Below, piece after piece: positions 1-9,387 of a stretch of 64,000 nt of DNA. Both the position numbers and the translations under genes were made by a program. The DNA comes from Candidatus Thorarchaeota archaeon (lineage in GTDB: Archaea > Asgardarchaeota > Thorarchaeia > Thorarchaeales > Thorarchaeaceae), in NCBI GenBank assembly GCA_004524595.1, contig SDOA01000005.1, positions 1 to 64,000 of the forward strand. The letters are read 5' to 3'. The notes below the pieces were generated by a model. That model was not told the DNA's origin, did no database searches, and saw only the letters and a program-made list of their open reading frames with translations. Every line of letters begins with the position of its first letter. Position 1 is the first letter of the stretch.

Positions 1-2162
1 GGGATGAGTTCAACCCAGAGGAATCCCTCAGTAATAAGAGACCTGCTCACTGTAATTTCTAGATAGATATTGTCTGAGATTGCACCGAACTGAAATGACC
101 AATCTGGACTAGCACCTTGCAGAGCATCACTGAGATCGCCCCAACCTGTATAATGAGTGTTCATCATGAATGGAGCATAAGAATAGGCATTTGTTAATGC
201 TGAAACGTCTCCGGTCTTGATGGAAACATTATACCAAGTACCAGGAGTTGTGTTTAGAAAGACTGAGTAAATCTCAGACGAATCTCCAGGAAAGCCTAGA
301 GTGAAATTATAATGCGCAGCTGAGGTCTTTGCATCAAGAGTAGTCGTACCATTGAAGTTGTAGTGTGTTACATCCTCCCATTCAATAGTTAGGTTAACTG
401 CGTAATTCTCATAATAATCTCCAACTCCGACTGTGTTATTATAGGGATATGTGGAAACCAGAATAATTGCATAATCTTCACTCCAAATCCTTGTATCAAG
501 AGTGGCCTCATATCTATTATTATGAGTAGAATGTTCTATCTGGCTAGAACCGTCAAACCATGTACCTATTGTAGGTGAAACTGAGGGTTTGGATGTATAG
601 AATTGGTCATAGATCTGCACATTCATTGGAACAGAAACGTTGTAAAGATTGTTCAATGAAATTGTCAGGTTGTATTGTCTACATGGATCAGTTGGAACAA
701 TAAATCCAGCCACATTCACTACATCAGCTGATAAGTCAGTTGTTATAGGAGCTATGGTAAATTCAATCCATTCAGAAGTATATGCGGCAACAGTGACGTC
801 GAAGATATATTCTCCAGCTGGCAGATAATACATTGATGCAGCTAGAAGAGTACTGCCATCAACTATGTTCTGTGATACACGGTAGCCATTGTCATAGGTT
901 GCCCATGCATTTATTGTAAAGTCTGAAGTTGAAGTTGAATTGATTTTTATAACCGAATCTTGTTCAAGAACAAGGCTATAGATTCTCTCACTAGAGTGTG
1001 AAAATAGATTGTCGATTTTGAATTCTTGATTTATTGGTAAATCTGTGGCAATATCACTTTCATGATATAGTGAGTATCCTGTATTATCACCACCCATAAC
1101 GGTAATGTAGTGAACACCTCCACGGACATAATAGATATCTGTGTCTGGAAATGTAACTCCTGTTACGTAACGATTTCCATTATAGGAGCCATGAATAAAG
1201 GCATCATTTGTCATGGATATACTTACTACCTGAGTTAATCCTAAGAATGATTCTGGGTAGTTGAAACTATATGTCAATGCTGAAACATCGTTGCCAGGGT
1301 TGATTTTGTATGTTCTAACTGTCGGTTTTAGTTCATCGTGCACGAAACTTCCAGAGTCGAGTAAAACATATTCCCCTGTCGGTAAAGTGTCTGTAATAAC
1401 TTGTCCAGGCGCAATCGGTGTTGGTGCAACAGCTTCTGGTTTCAAATCAAACATTGCAAAGTGCCCGTTGTCAGGTTCAGCTTCAATAGCTACGAAATAT
1501 GTACCAGGTACGGAAGGTCTGAATGGAAGAACTGCAACATCGCCGTCTGCATTAATAGTTAAACCAATAAATCGACCTGCAGGGTCTATGACATAAACTC
1601 CCCAGTCTATCTCATCTTGATGACTGGCGATTGTGAGATGTACAAATTCTTGTCCACTTATTGCGAGCGTACCAAAGTAGGCATAGTCAGTATCCATCAT
1701 TACCGGCGTGTTTTGACCAAACGAGAGTGAGAATGATCTTCTCTCTATTGTCGTGTTGATTACTGCTCCTGAACCGTCACTTCCAATGAAGTCATAGAAT
1801 GCTGGGAGTAGTGGGTTGTTTCCAAAGATACCAGTCGTCATTAAATTAAGGCTTTGCCAGCTAAAAGGAATTGTCGTGTCTTCAAATCCTGTTCCAGTAG
1901 TGGAAGCCCATCCTTGTGACTCATAATTATACGCGGTAAGATCAGTGTCTTCATTGAAATGCATCCACGACCTTGAATAATAAAAGGGATCTTCAGCAGA
2001 ATCATACACATAGGTATGGTTGTTCTCTCCTGGAGCAAATGCATAGTTGAAGGTTTCTTCAACCATATTAACCTGTAGCGCAGCTACTGGCGCGGCAAGC
2101 GATCCAAGTAGAAATGCGCAGATGATAAATGTTGATAGTAGTGTTTTTCTTTTGATATGCAT
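1..2162 (-). CDS. Large secreted protein, 3' end outside the window
   Basis: The minus strand is open from an ATG at 2162 to the left edge, about 720 residues with no stop. A good Shine-Dalgarno (AGGAGG, about 10 nt upstream) decides the start. The N-terminus is a clear signal peptide: a short basic stretch (HIKRK), a hydrophobic core and an APVAA cleavage-like end near residue 30. The rest is rich in Tyr, Ser, Thr, Asp and Asn with repeated beta-type segments such as GTYFVAIEAEPD and GEYIFDVTVAAY, which resemble the pre-peptidase C-terminal or jelly-roll modules of extracellular archaeal proteins. No catalytic motif is visible in this part. I infer an exported surface protein or peptidase-associated ectodomain; the function is unknown because the C-terminus is missing. 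Confidence 0.8.
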   Translation of the reverse strand, partial: MHIKRKTLLSTFIICAFLLGSLAAPVAALQVNMVEETFNYAFAPGENNHTYVYDSAEDPFYYSRSWMHFNEDTDLTAYNYESQGWASTTGTGFEDTTIPFSWQSLNLMTTGIFGNNPLLPAFYDFIGSDGSGAVINTTIERRSFSLSFGQNTPVMMDTDYAYFGTLAISGQEFVHLTIASHQDEIDWGVYVIDPAGRFIGLTINADGDVAVLPFRPSVPGTYFVAIEAEPDNGHFAMFDLKPEAVAPTPIAPGQVITDTLPTGEYVLLDSGSFVHDELKPTVRTYKINPGNDVSALTYSFNYPESFLGLTQVVSISMTNDAFIHGSYNGNRYVTGVTFPDTDIYYVRGGVHYITVMGGDNTGYSLYHESDIATDLPINQEFKIDNLFSHSSERIYSLVLEQDSVIKINSTSTSDFTINAWATYDNGYRVSQNIVDGSTLLAASMYYLPAGEYIFDVTVAAYTSEWIEFTIAPITTDLSADVVNVAGFIVPTDPCRQYNLTISLNNLYNVSVPMNVQIYDQFYTSKPSVSPTIGTWFDGSSQIEHSTHNNRYEATLDTRIWSEDYAIILVSTYPYNNTVGVGDYYENYAVNLTIEWEDVTHYNFNGTTTLDAKTSAAHYNFTLGFPGDSSEIYSVFLNTTPGTWYNVSIKTGDVSALTNAYSYAPFMMNTHYTGWGDLSDALQGASPDWSFQFGAISDNIYLEITVSRSLITEGFLWVELI

Positions 2163-2342
2163 TTTCGCACATCCTCCTTACACTTTTGAAACCGTGAAAC
2201 GTTATGAATTCTTCCTGTATTTCTACAGAGATACTCGTACTATTCAAATACCACAGTGCTACCATATACAATCACCTTTTATTCCAGTAATAATGATTGT
2301 AGTCATAATCTTAGAAGACCGTGTAGGGGATATTCAACTGGA

Positions 2343-2984
2343 ATGAAGATTAGGTCAGATTCAAAGAGTATTGCTCTCTTAGCGATTTTTACATCACTCG
2401 TAATATCACTTGAGATATTCCCAATCGTAGGAATAACTGATTTCTATGCACCTGTACCGAATTTTACTATCGATTGGACGGGCATACCAATCATCATTAT
2501 TTTTCTAGGTCTAGGAATTATATACTCTTTTTTTGCGATTGGTGTAATGTGTATAACGATTGGATATCGAAATTTTCAGGGAGCTATATTCAAAGGACTA
2601 GCCGAGTTATTCACCCTTATCGGTCTTATTGTAGCAAAATTTGTTACTAGAAATAGAGACCTAGATTGGAAATCGTCGACAATCATTTACTTATTGTTCA
2701 CAGCATCTTTTAGAGGCATGGGTATGTTACTCGGAAATACTCTCTTGTTTCAAGTATTCTTTACAAGCTCACCCGATGCAGCCTTTGCACTATCTACTAT
2801 TTATGTTCCCTGGAATATTGTCCAAGCAATTATTAATGTAATCGGAGGTATTTTTCTCTACAAGATGATACCTGAATCTCTGAAAATCCAAGCTGGGTTA
2901 GGGAGATATGGTGAAACAGAAACACAGAAGTTTGAGAATCTATCATCAGATGATATAGAAGACGCAGATGATGAATCTAGATGA
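2343..2984 (+). CDS. ECF-type transporter substrate-binding (S) component-like membrane protein
   Basis: The protein has about 213 residues from the ATG at 2343. An upstream in-frame start near 2256 would add a non-hydrophobic tail that does not look native. Five or six hydrophobic segments, a compact size and a charged C-terminal tail fit the S components of energy-coupling factor vitamin transporters (RibU/ThiT-like fold). Known S components bind a vitamin and need an EcfT/EcfA module, which is not in this window. It overlaps cofE by 4 bp (ATGA), so the two are translationally coupled. From that I infer a substrate linked to F420 or flavin metabolism, but the sequence alone does not prove it. 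It could also be another small membrane family. Confidence 0.6.
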   Translation: MKIRSDSKSIALLAIFTSLVISLEIFPIVGITDFYAPVPNFTIDWTGIPIIIIFLGLGIIYSFFAIGVMCITIGYRNFQGAIFKGLAELFTLIGLIVAKFVTRNRDLDWKSSTIIYLLFTASFRGMGMLLGNTLLFQVFFTSSPDAAFALSTIYVPWNIVQAIINVIGGIFLYKMIPESLKIQAGLGRYGETETQKFENLSSDDIEDADDESR

Positions 2985-3730
2985 ATCGAATTCAAGTTAT
3001 TTCAGTGGATGGACTGCCATTAATTCATGATGGTGATGATATATCAGATTTGATACTTAAGACATTAAAGAAGAACAATCAAAAACTTCAGGAGTGCGAT
3101 GTTCTTGTTCTTTCTCATAAAATTGTATCCAAATCAGAGGGCAAAATCTACAGAATCTCTAAAATTACTCCTTCACTAAAAGCAAAAAAGATCGCTCAAA
3201 AAACTGGTCAATCAGAGATGAAGATAGAAGTTGCTCTTCAAGAGTCCATAGAAGTACTCCGTGAAGAACCAGTTCTCATTACAAAGACGAAAATCGGTCT
3301 CATAACAGATTATTCAGGAATTGACCAGAGCAATGCACCTGAAGGAACAATTGTTGCGTTGCCAGAAAATCCTGATGCATCTGCAGAAACTATACACATC
3401 AATATTTCAAAGGCTGTTGGATTCAGTGTACCTGTGATAATCTCTGATACTCAGGGGAGACCATGGAGAAGAGGGGCAGTTAATCTAGCCATCGGCCTAG
3501 CAGGGATGTCGCCATTCACGAGGAATAAGGGAAATTTGGATCTTTATAACAAAGAGCTTCATTCATCATTGGTCTGTATAGCTGATGAGATTGCAGCTGC
3601 AGCAGAGCTAGTCATGGGTCAAGCTGACGAGAAGACACCTGCAGCTATTGTAAGAGGAATACAAATCAAATCTGATAATGGTACAGCAAGGACCATAATA
3701 CGTGACCAATCTGAGAATCTTTTTCTATGA
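2981..3730 (+). CDS. cofE: Coenzyme F420-0:L-glutamate ligase (CofE)
   Basis: CofE adds gamma-linked glutamates to F420-0 with GTP, the last step of coenzyme F420 synthesis in the cytoplasm. The 249-residue length matches archaeal single-domain CofE. Typical family segments are visible: DVLVLSHKIVSKSEGK near residue 40, LITDYSGIDQSNAPEG near 105, VPVIISDTQGRPWRRG near 150 and a C-terminal DEIAAAAELVMGQADEKTPAA. The start codon lies inside the 3' end of the transporter gene. It implies that this organism makes F420, which fits the FrhB/FdhB-like protein at 51-52 kb. No bacterial-type nitroreductase fusion is present. Confidence 0.93.
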   Translation: MNRIQVISVDGLPLIHDGDDISDLILKTLKKNNQKLQECDVLVLSHKIVSKSEGKIYRISKITPSLKAKKIAQKTGQSEMKIEVALQESIEVLREEPVLITKTKIGLITDYSGIDQSNAPEGTIVALPENPDASAETIHINISKAVGFSVPVIISDTQGRPWRRGAVNLAIGLAGMSPFTRNKGNLDLYNKELHSSLVCIADEIAAAAELVMGQADEKTPAAIVRGIQIKSDNGTARTIIRDQSENLFL

Positions 3731-3739
3731 ATCATAATA

Positions 3740-5587
3740 TTATAGAGAAATCTCAAAGAACTCAGCTAGACGTTTTAAAAGCATCTTGACATTAGATTCA
3801 CGTATAATGCCATGACCCTCGTTATCAAACACGAGTTTCTCATAATGGATGTTATACGCATTCAGCTGTTTTTCAATCGCTGCAACATTAGTTTTCGTAA
3901 CGTTGGGGTCTCTAAGACCTTGCACAATGAGTAGTTTTCCTTTGATATTACTCACGTAATTGATTGGAGACCTCTCATGGTAGATTTGAGGTACTTCTTT
4001 CGGAGAACCTCCAAGCATCTCTTCGGAGTATGGGCGCAAATCCGGTCGAGTCGTTTCATAGTCAATGATTAAATCAGTCATTCCACAGATTGGAGCTGCA
4101 GCTGCAACTTCCTGTCGATTGAAATGAGTTATTGCGTTCCAGCTCATATAACCTCCATAACTTGTTCCAAAGATGCCAACTCGATTTGGGTTTGCGTAGC
4201 CATTCTCAAACAACGAGAGTATGCCAGTTCGAACATCTTCTAGGTCTTTACCACCCCAGCCATCGTTCTTGATGAGTTCTCGGAAGTAAACACCATACCC
4301 AGTAGAACCTCTATAATTGGGATCTAAAACAGTGTACCCAAGTGAACAAAAGTATTGGATGTCAACATCAAGTGCATCTTCTGAATGAGCTGTTGGTCCA
4401 CCATGAATTTTGATAATAGTACGGCTGTTAGAGAATTTTGGTCGATAGAGCCACCCATGGACCATTGTATTATCTACGGATATCCATCTATGTTCCTCTG
4501 CAGAAGTCAAGTCGGATGATTGAATACCACTAGCACTAAGCATATCTGTTAAGAACTCGAATTCATTCATTTTGGGAGAGAACGGATTGAATTTTATCAG
4601 ATTTTTCGGACTTATTGAACTGTAATAGACACCTAACCATTGATCAAGAGATAAAGGTGATATTGGCCAGAGATTTCCACTCATGGTTGTACTATCAATG
4701 ATAGTTTCATGTTCTAAGTCATAAATGAATGGTTTTCTCTTTCCCTCCCTTTCACGAATCATCAAGATATGCTGACTCCGTTTTGGTACAGATATTGCAT
4801 CGTAGGGTTCATCATCTGAGGGCATTGCTAACCATTCAGTTTTTTCTGAATTTGGATCAAATATACCAATGGCAACAGAGTCATGTCGTTCTCCATCAAT
4901 AGTGTCAGTAGAAAATGCTATTCTTCCATCATATGTCCATTCAGCTGTAACCTTGGCTGTTGGTCCAAAATTAAGGATTTCTCGATCCTGATCACCTTGA
5001 GGTGTGACTGTCCACCATTGAACCCCCGAAGGATCTTCATCTGATCGATTGTACAAGATGTATTTACCTTTTGGATGAATCGAGAGCGTTGTATAACTCG
5101 GTTTGTCTGGCCGAGCTACTGCTATACGTTTCTCACTCTCAATATCTTGAACAACAATGCGGAATGTTTCAGTTTCTTTCCGGATATCATAATCATAATT
5201 CACAGCATATGCGATAAAATCACTGTTTGGGCTAAAATAACCACCTCGCATAAAATAGTGAGGATCCTTTGGTGTTAATGGAGTCATATCAAATGGAGAA
5301 TCAATGAAAATTCTGTAGAGTGTAACCCGCTCATTTCTACCTGTATCTTCCCCTACAATAATTGACTTTGAATCTGGAGCCCAATCAGTCATGTATGTAT
5401 ATTCAGGTGTTCTTGTAAGCGGAATCATATCTCCAGATGATTCCAAGTCACAGAGAAATACATCATAATTTTCATGGAGCCGGTTTATGGTCAGAGCTGC
5501 ATATTTTTTGTTAGGTGAAATTTTCACACTATCTATTTCAGGAATTACAAGAAGTCTGTCTAAATCCAACGGTCTCATTACATGCAT
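3740..5587 (-). CDS. S9 family (prolyl oligopeptidase/acylaminoacyl-peptidase type) serine peptidase
   Basis: The 615-residue protein has an N-terminal beta-propeller of WD-like blades (about residues 10-350) followed by an alpha/beta-hydrolase domain. The catalytic triad is readable: Ser476 in GTSYGGYM, Asp560 in LRDPNV and His592 in NEGHG. An oxyanion-type HGGP motif lies near residue 395. Enzymes of this family cleave short peptides or acylated amino acids. There is no signal peptide, so it is probably cytosolic. ATG at 5587 and ATG at 5578 are both possible starts. It converges with cofE, leaving only 9 bases between the stops. The substrate cannot be assigned from sequence. Confidence 0.9.
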   Translation of the reverse strand: MHVMRPLDLDRLLVIPEIDSVKISPNKKYAALTINRLHENYDVFLCDLESSGDMIPLTRTPEYTYMTDWAPDSKSIIVGEDTGRNERVTLYRIFIDSPFDMTPLTPKDPHYFMRGGYFSPNSDFIAYAVNYDYDIRKETETFRIVVQDIESEKRIAVARPDKPSYTTLSIHPKGKYILYNRSDEDPSGVQWWTVTPQGDQDREILNFGPTAKVTAEWTYDGRIAFSTDTIDGERHDSVAIGIFDPNSEKTEWLAMPSDDEPYDAISVPKRSQHILMIREREGKRKPFIYDLEHETIIDSTTMSGNLWPISPLSLDQWLGVYYSSISPKNLIKFNPFSPKMNEFEFLTDMLSASGIQSSDLTSAEEHRWISVDNTMVHGWLYRPKFSNSRTIIKIHGGPTAHSEDALDVDIQYFCSLGYTVLDPNYRGSTGYGVYFRELIKNDGWGGKDLEDVRTGILSLFENGYANPNRVGIFGTSYGGYMSWNAITHFNRQEVAAAAPICGMTDLIIDYETTRPDLRPYSEEMLGGSPKEVPQIYHERSPINYVSNIKGKLLIVQGLRDPNVTKTNVAAIEKQLNAYNIHYEKLVFDNEGHGIIRESNVKMLLKRLAEFFEISL

Positions 5588-5646
5588 GAGTTTTTCTTAG
5601 TCAAACTATATTTTACATCTTTTGACTATGCATTTTTTTAAGCATT

Positions 5647-6306
5647 TTATCTAACAAAACGCGTTTGAATAGAATCAATTGGCGATGACACTTTAAGAGT
5701 AGATTGAACTTCATCTTCATCAATGGACCAGGGTGTCATTAAGTGAACAATGGCATGAGGTTTCGATTTCTTGTCAACATGTACATAACCACGTGATACA
5801 AGAGCCTTCACTAGTTTGCGAACCTGTGCCTTAGACATACTTGATTCTTCAGCAAGTTCTTCATATGAAGACCGTCGGCTTTTCTGAATGAGCTTTAGTA
5901 GAGTAAATTCGGGAATTGAGTTAACTGCAGTCCGCAGTGCTTCGTTTTCGCGTCGAATCGTATTTGCTTCACCTGATAAGGCTCTTGCAAGAGATTTTCG
6001 TAAATCATTGATCTCTTCCTGAAGGGATTCTCGCTCTGCTTCATATCTCGTTACAATTCCATGCGAGGAATGTACAAGTTCGGAACTGAGGTCATTCCCC
6101 AAACCATCCATTGCTTCACGCGACGCCATTCTAGACTCACGTATGATTCCAATTAGATCTTGCGAATCTATCCAATCTCCTTCAGTCAGTGATTCAATCT
6201 GATTGAAATAAGAATCGAGTCTTCTGACCCAAGAGTCGCGTATCTCCTGAAATACACCTGCAATCCTGAGAGTAGTTCTTGCAGCAGTATCATCTGGATT
6301 TGTCAT
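5647..6306 (-). CDS. Coiled-coil protein with C-terminal winged-helix DNA-binding domain
   Basis: The protein has about 219 residues from the ATG at 6306; a GTG nine bases upstream is an alternative. The first half is helical, with a long heptad-like region around residues 85-130 (ERESLQEEINDLRKSLARAL). It is followed by a winged-helix/MarR-TrmB-like module: FTLLKLIQKSRRSSYEELAEESSMSKAQVRKLVKALVSRGYVHV, in which the recognition helix is SKAQVRKLVKAL. I infer a dimeric transcriptional regulator whose coiled coil sets dimerisation. No ligand domain is recognisable. It is transcribed in the same direction as the S9 peptidase but separated from it by about 60 bp. Confidence 0.7.
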   Translation of the reverse strand: MTNPDDTAARTTLRIAGVFQEIRDSWVRRLDSYFNQIESLTEGDWIDSQDLIGIIRESRMASREAMDGLGNDLSSELVHSSHGIVTRYEAERESLQEEINDLRKSLARALSGEANTIRRENEALRTAVNSIPEFTLLKLIQKSRRSSYEELAEESSMSKAQVRKLVKALVSRGYVHVDKKSKPHAIVHLMTPWSIDEDEVQSTLKVSSPIDSIQTRFVR

Positions 6307-6375
6307 CTCTTGCACATAATATTAGCAACACCTTTACAAAATTAGGGCTAGTGTCACGTGGATATCATGTCTAAT

Positions 6376-7212
6376 CTACTCACCAATCCAAAACACTCGA
6401 GGATGAACTCTCTCTATTGCTGGATTCCATTTCTCGTTCTTCAAAGAAATGTCAGCCATCAATGGAACAGATTCGTCAATCATGAACTTTTCAATGTCTT
6501 GACAATAAAAGAGTGGGCTAATATCGACTGTCTTCATCTTATTTTCAGAGATATCAATCCAAAGAAGAGCGTGACAATTTTTCAAAGGTAGAAGGTCTAT
6601 ACTTAACAGACCCATGTGCCTTAACCATAAACCCTCAAGACTCTTACAGCGGCTCAGGGGCGATAAATCTAAGCTATCAAGTTGATTATTTTCTAGAAAT
6701 AGCTCTTGTAATTTTGTGCAATGACTTAGAGGATCTAAGTCGATTCGTAATAATTCATTACTATCAAGTCTGAGGAATCGTAGAAGATTATTGTGGCTTA
6801 TAGATGAGAGATCAATCTCATGCAGCTGATTTGATTGAAGGCTAATTTCTTCAAGTTTGATACATCTTGTAAGAGGGCTCAGGTCAACTCGATTTAATTT
6901 GTTGATTTCTAGAGAAAGAGTAACGAGGTTTGTGCATGTAGAAAGCGGTTCGAGATTTATAGTTGATAGCAGATTCGACCCAATACTTACCCTTTCAAGG
7001 CTCAGACAATCTCTTAGGGGTTCTAAATCAATACATCGAATCCAATTGCCAGTAAGGTCGATTTCTCTTAGATTTATACAGTCCTTCAAAGGTGACAAGT
7101 CAACCTCAACGATATTTCTTCCACTCATGTCAAGTTTAGTCACAGATTCATCTGCATCTACGTATAGATCTATACCATTCTGAATTTTGTAATTGATGTG
7201 AATCTCAACCAT
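6376..7212 (-). CDS. Leucine-rich-repeat protein (first of two tandem paralogues)
   Basis: The 278-residue protein is made almost entirely of about eight 22-23-residue leucine-rich repeats with a consensus close to IDLSPLxxCxxLxxLxLxxNxL. The Cys in each repeat lies where Cys-type LRRs place it. There is no signal peptide or membrane segment, so it is probably cytosolic. LRR solenoids bind proteins; no effector domain is attached. The N-terminal strand segment (VEIHINYKIQNGIDLYVDADES) caps the solenoid and is also found in the neighbour at 7319-8017, which shows duplication. Such proteins are common in Asgard archaea, but no partner can be named here. Confidence 0.85.
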   Translation of the reverse strand: MVEIHINYKIQNGIDLYVDADESVTKLDMSGRNIVEVDLSPLKDCINLREIDLTGNWIRCIDLEPLRDCLSLERVSIGSNLLSTINLEPLSTCTNLVTLSLEINKLNRVDLSPLTRCIKLEEISLQSNQLHEIDLSSISHNNLLRFLRLDSNELLRIDLDPLSHCTKLQELFLENNQLDSLDLSPLSRCKSLEGLWLRHMGLLSIDLLPLKNCHALLWIDISENKMKTVDISPLFYCQDIEKFMIDESVPLMADISLKNEKWNPAIERVHPRVFWIGE

Positions 7213-7318
7213 CTCTATTGCCGCCTATCATACTGATACTATAGGTATTAGTAAATCTGTTGTTGACGGATTGTCATCTAGAATTTCAGTATTGCTCTGA
7301 CAAAGCAGTTTGTCCCAT

Positions 7319-8017
7319 TTAATCATGGAGCCATTCGATTTCATTCAATAGTTCATTCAGAGGTTCAGGAAAGTAATGTTGATGTTTTAGTTTGTGATTT
7401 GCATGAAGAGTAACAGTATCATCAAAGACAAAAGACTCCAGATATTGGCAATGGAATAGGATAGAAATATCTAAGTTTAACAGGGTATTTTCATTCAAAT
7501 GGAGATAACGCAAATCTTGACAACGACCTAATGGTGTTAAATCAACCTCTTCAAGATTATTACCAGAGAGGACTAGATATTGAAGCTTCGTATGATTCTC
7601 AAGAGGACTGAGATCAATTTCTTGGAGGTTATTATCTGAAACATAGAGCCAACGGAGATTCCTACAATTCTCCAGAGGTGATAGGTCTATCTCCTCTATT
7701 TTATTATCTGAAAGCTCTAAGGCTTCAAAATACCTGCATTTACTTATTGGTTCTAATTTAACTTCTATAATCTCATTCGAAGTAAGGCTGAGAATTTTTA
7801 GACGTGAACAATTGGAAAGAGGAGTCAGATCTATCTCGGAAATGATATTTGTGTTAAGGATTAATTTTTCAAGATGGAAACACTGTCCTATGGGTTCTAA
7901 GCTTATGGATTTGATTGCTAAGTCAGAAAGGTCTATCTCAGCGTGATGATCATCTTTTTCGACTTGGTATCGTTCTCCGTCTTTATCGATATATCGTATG
8001 GTGAACCTACCCACCAC
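7319..8017 (-). CDS. Leucine-rich-repeat protein (second tandem paralogue)
   Basis: The 232-residue protein begins with GTG at 8017, with GGAG about eight bases upstream. It has six or seven repeats of the same IDLSPLENCxxLxxLxLSxNxL type as its neighbour, the same beta-strand N-cap, and a C-terminal segment in which FHCQYLESFVFDD corresponds to FYCQDIEKFMIDE of the neighbour. It is therefore a shortened tandem duplicate. No catalytic or membrane domain is present. The role is presumably protein-protein binding in the cytoplasm. Confidence 0.83.
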   Translation of the reverse strand: MVGRFTIRYIDKDGERYQVEKDDHHAEIDLSDLAIKSISLEPIGQCFHLEKLILNTNIISEIDLTPLSNCSRLKILSLTSNEIIEVKLEPISKCRYFEALELSDNKIEEIDLSPLENCRNLRWLYVSDNNLQEIDLSPLENHTKLQYLVLSGNNLEEVDLTPLGRCQDLRYLHLNENTLLNLDISILFHCQYLESFVFDDTVTLHANHKLKHQHYFPEPLNELLNEIEWLHD

Positions 8018-8157
8018 TCACATCTCCATACTATTTATTGAGGGTACCTTCATCTCTTTTGCAGTCATTCTTAAAGATTTATTCAAATTCGTGACGTTAG
8101 TGTATTGTAAAGAATTCGTTAATTAATCTTCTAATAAATAATCCATATCGGTGATGG

Positions 8158-8700
8158 CTATCTACGATCTAAATGTCCCCATGGAAGCGGATCAGGTATT
8201 GTCTGTACAAATCTTGAAATCAGTTCTCGGACTCCATCAGGATTCTCGACTTCTTCAAAAACAATAGCTGGGCTATTATCAGCTTTTCCTGAACAAATTT
8301 CAACATCACCCATTCCAACCTTAGTTTCCACTGGATTGGCAGTTGTTCGAACCTCCGATATCTCATCATAAAATACTCTAACAGTCTTTCTTCTTAGAAT
8401 ACCTCTTCGTACTCTCACATTCCAAGTAGTTATGATGTATAATTTGAATTGCCGGCGTATCTCGGTCCAAGTAAAAAGAAGTATTCCTAGAATAATTGTT
8501 GCTGCGCCAATATTCCATGCTAACGAGTTTCGAGCAATTGAACCATATGCAGTTGCAGCCATGAATCCTACACCTGTAATGACCATTACAACACCAAAAA
8601 CATAGAAGAAAATAAGAGAAGCACGTTTTTGATGAAAAATTAATACCAAGCGTTCTCTTCGTTCAGGTGGAATAGGAAGCGTAATGCTTTTCTCAGTCAT
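8158..8700 (-). CDS. Membrane-anchored bacterial PH-like (YdbT/bPH2 type) domain protein
   Basis: The protein has about 180 residues from the ATG at 8700. Two transmembrane helices (about residues 28-55 and 64-80) are followed by a PH-like beta domain with the characteristic WNVRVRRGILRRKTVRVFYDEISEVRT pattern and a GDVEICSGKADNSPAIVFEEVENP strand pair. These domains are widespread in bacteria and archaea; most have no known ligand, and some act at membranes under stress. It stands alone between the LRR and YbjN-like genes. Confidence 0.72.
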   Translation of the reverse strand: MTEKSITLPIPPERRERLVLIFHQKRASLIFFYVFGVVMVITGVGFMAATAYGSIARNSLAWNIGAATIILGILLFTWTEIRRQFKLYIITTWNVRVRRGILRRKTVRVFYDEISEVRTTANPVETKVGMGDVEICSGKADNSPAIVFEEVENPDGVRELISRFVQTIPDPLPWGHLDRR

Positions 8701-8801
8701 TGCAAGCACGATAGATATAGTAGTGAGGGGAACTTATCAACGTGTCTAATACAAAGAGAACGCCCAGCAATCACAACTAAGCGTTATTCTTGCATTATCA
8801 C

Positions 8802-9230
8802 TTATTCTGGATAAATCTCCCAAAGTGTATCACAAGCATGAACAACATGACCAACAAGAGTTCTCATCTCTTCTGTTGTGAGATCAGTATCGTTAGTTTC
8901 AGCTATGACTATTATATCATCTTCTTCATCAATTGCATACTTGACACCATTTGCCTTCCATGATTCTTTAAGCATATCATATGCTAATTTCATTCTCTTT
9001 GTTTCTTCAACTTCATAGAAATTCGTGAATGGTGCAATGATATATGCCCATGATTCATCTTTGTTAGCTGTTATCTTAATCTTAAGGTCATCAAAATGAT
9101 CGGTCTTCCAATGCATCGTAATGATTTTGTAAGGCAGATTATTTTGACTCTGTATTTCTTCCTTTTCATATTTGATATCAGCCTCATCAAGTAATGAGGA
9201 AATGTGATCTATAATCCCCAATAATAACAC
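8802..9230 (-). CDS. Small YbjN/CesT-fold-like protein of unknown function
   Basis: The 142-residue acidic protein starts at GTG 9230 (TTG at 9221 is an alternative). The order helix (IIDHISSLLDEADI), antiparallel strands (KIITMHWK, LKIKITANKDESWAYIIAPF), helix (MKLAYDMLKESWKANGVKYAI), strand (IIVIAETN) and C-terminal helix resembles the YbjN / type III chaperone-like fold. There is no catalytic motif. The fold suggestion is an inference from secondary-structure pattern only. Confidence 0.55.
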   Translation of the reverse strand: MLLLGIIDHISSLLDEADIKYEKEEIQSQNNLPYKIITMHWKTDHFDDLKIKITANKDESWAYIIAPFTNFYEVEETKRMKLAYDMLKESWKANGVKYAIDEEDDIIVIAETNDTDLTTEEMRTLVGHVVHACDTLWEIYPE

Positions 9231-9387
9231 CTTGAAAACCAGTGATTTTTTATGACATATTAAGGTGTCTGGGGCACTTATTAATGTTCAGAACAGTATT
9301 TGCCATTTCTGAGAGGACTGCATTGTTCGAAAAGAAGCACTTATCATGTGATTTCTAATTCAATAATCATAATCTGGAGGCTAGGGT

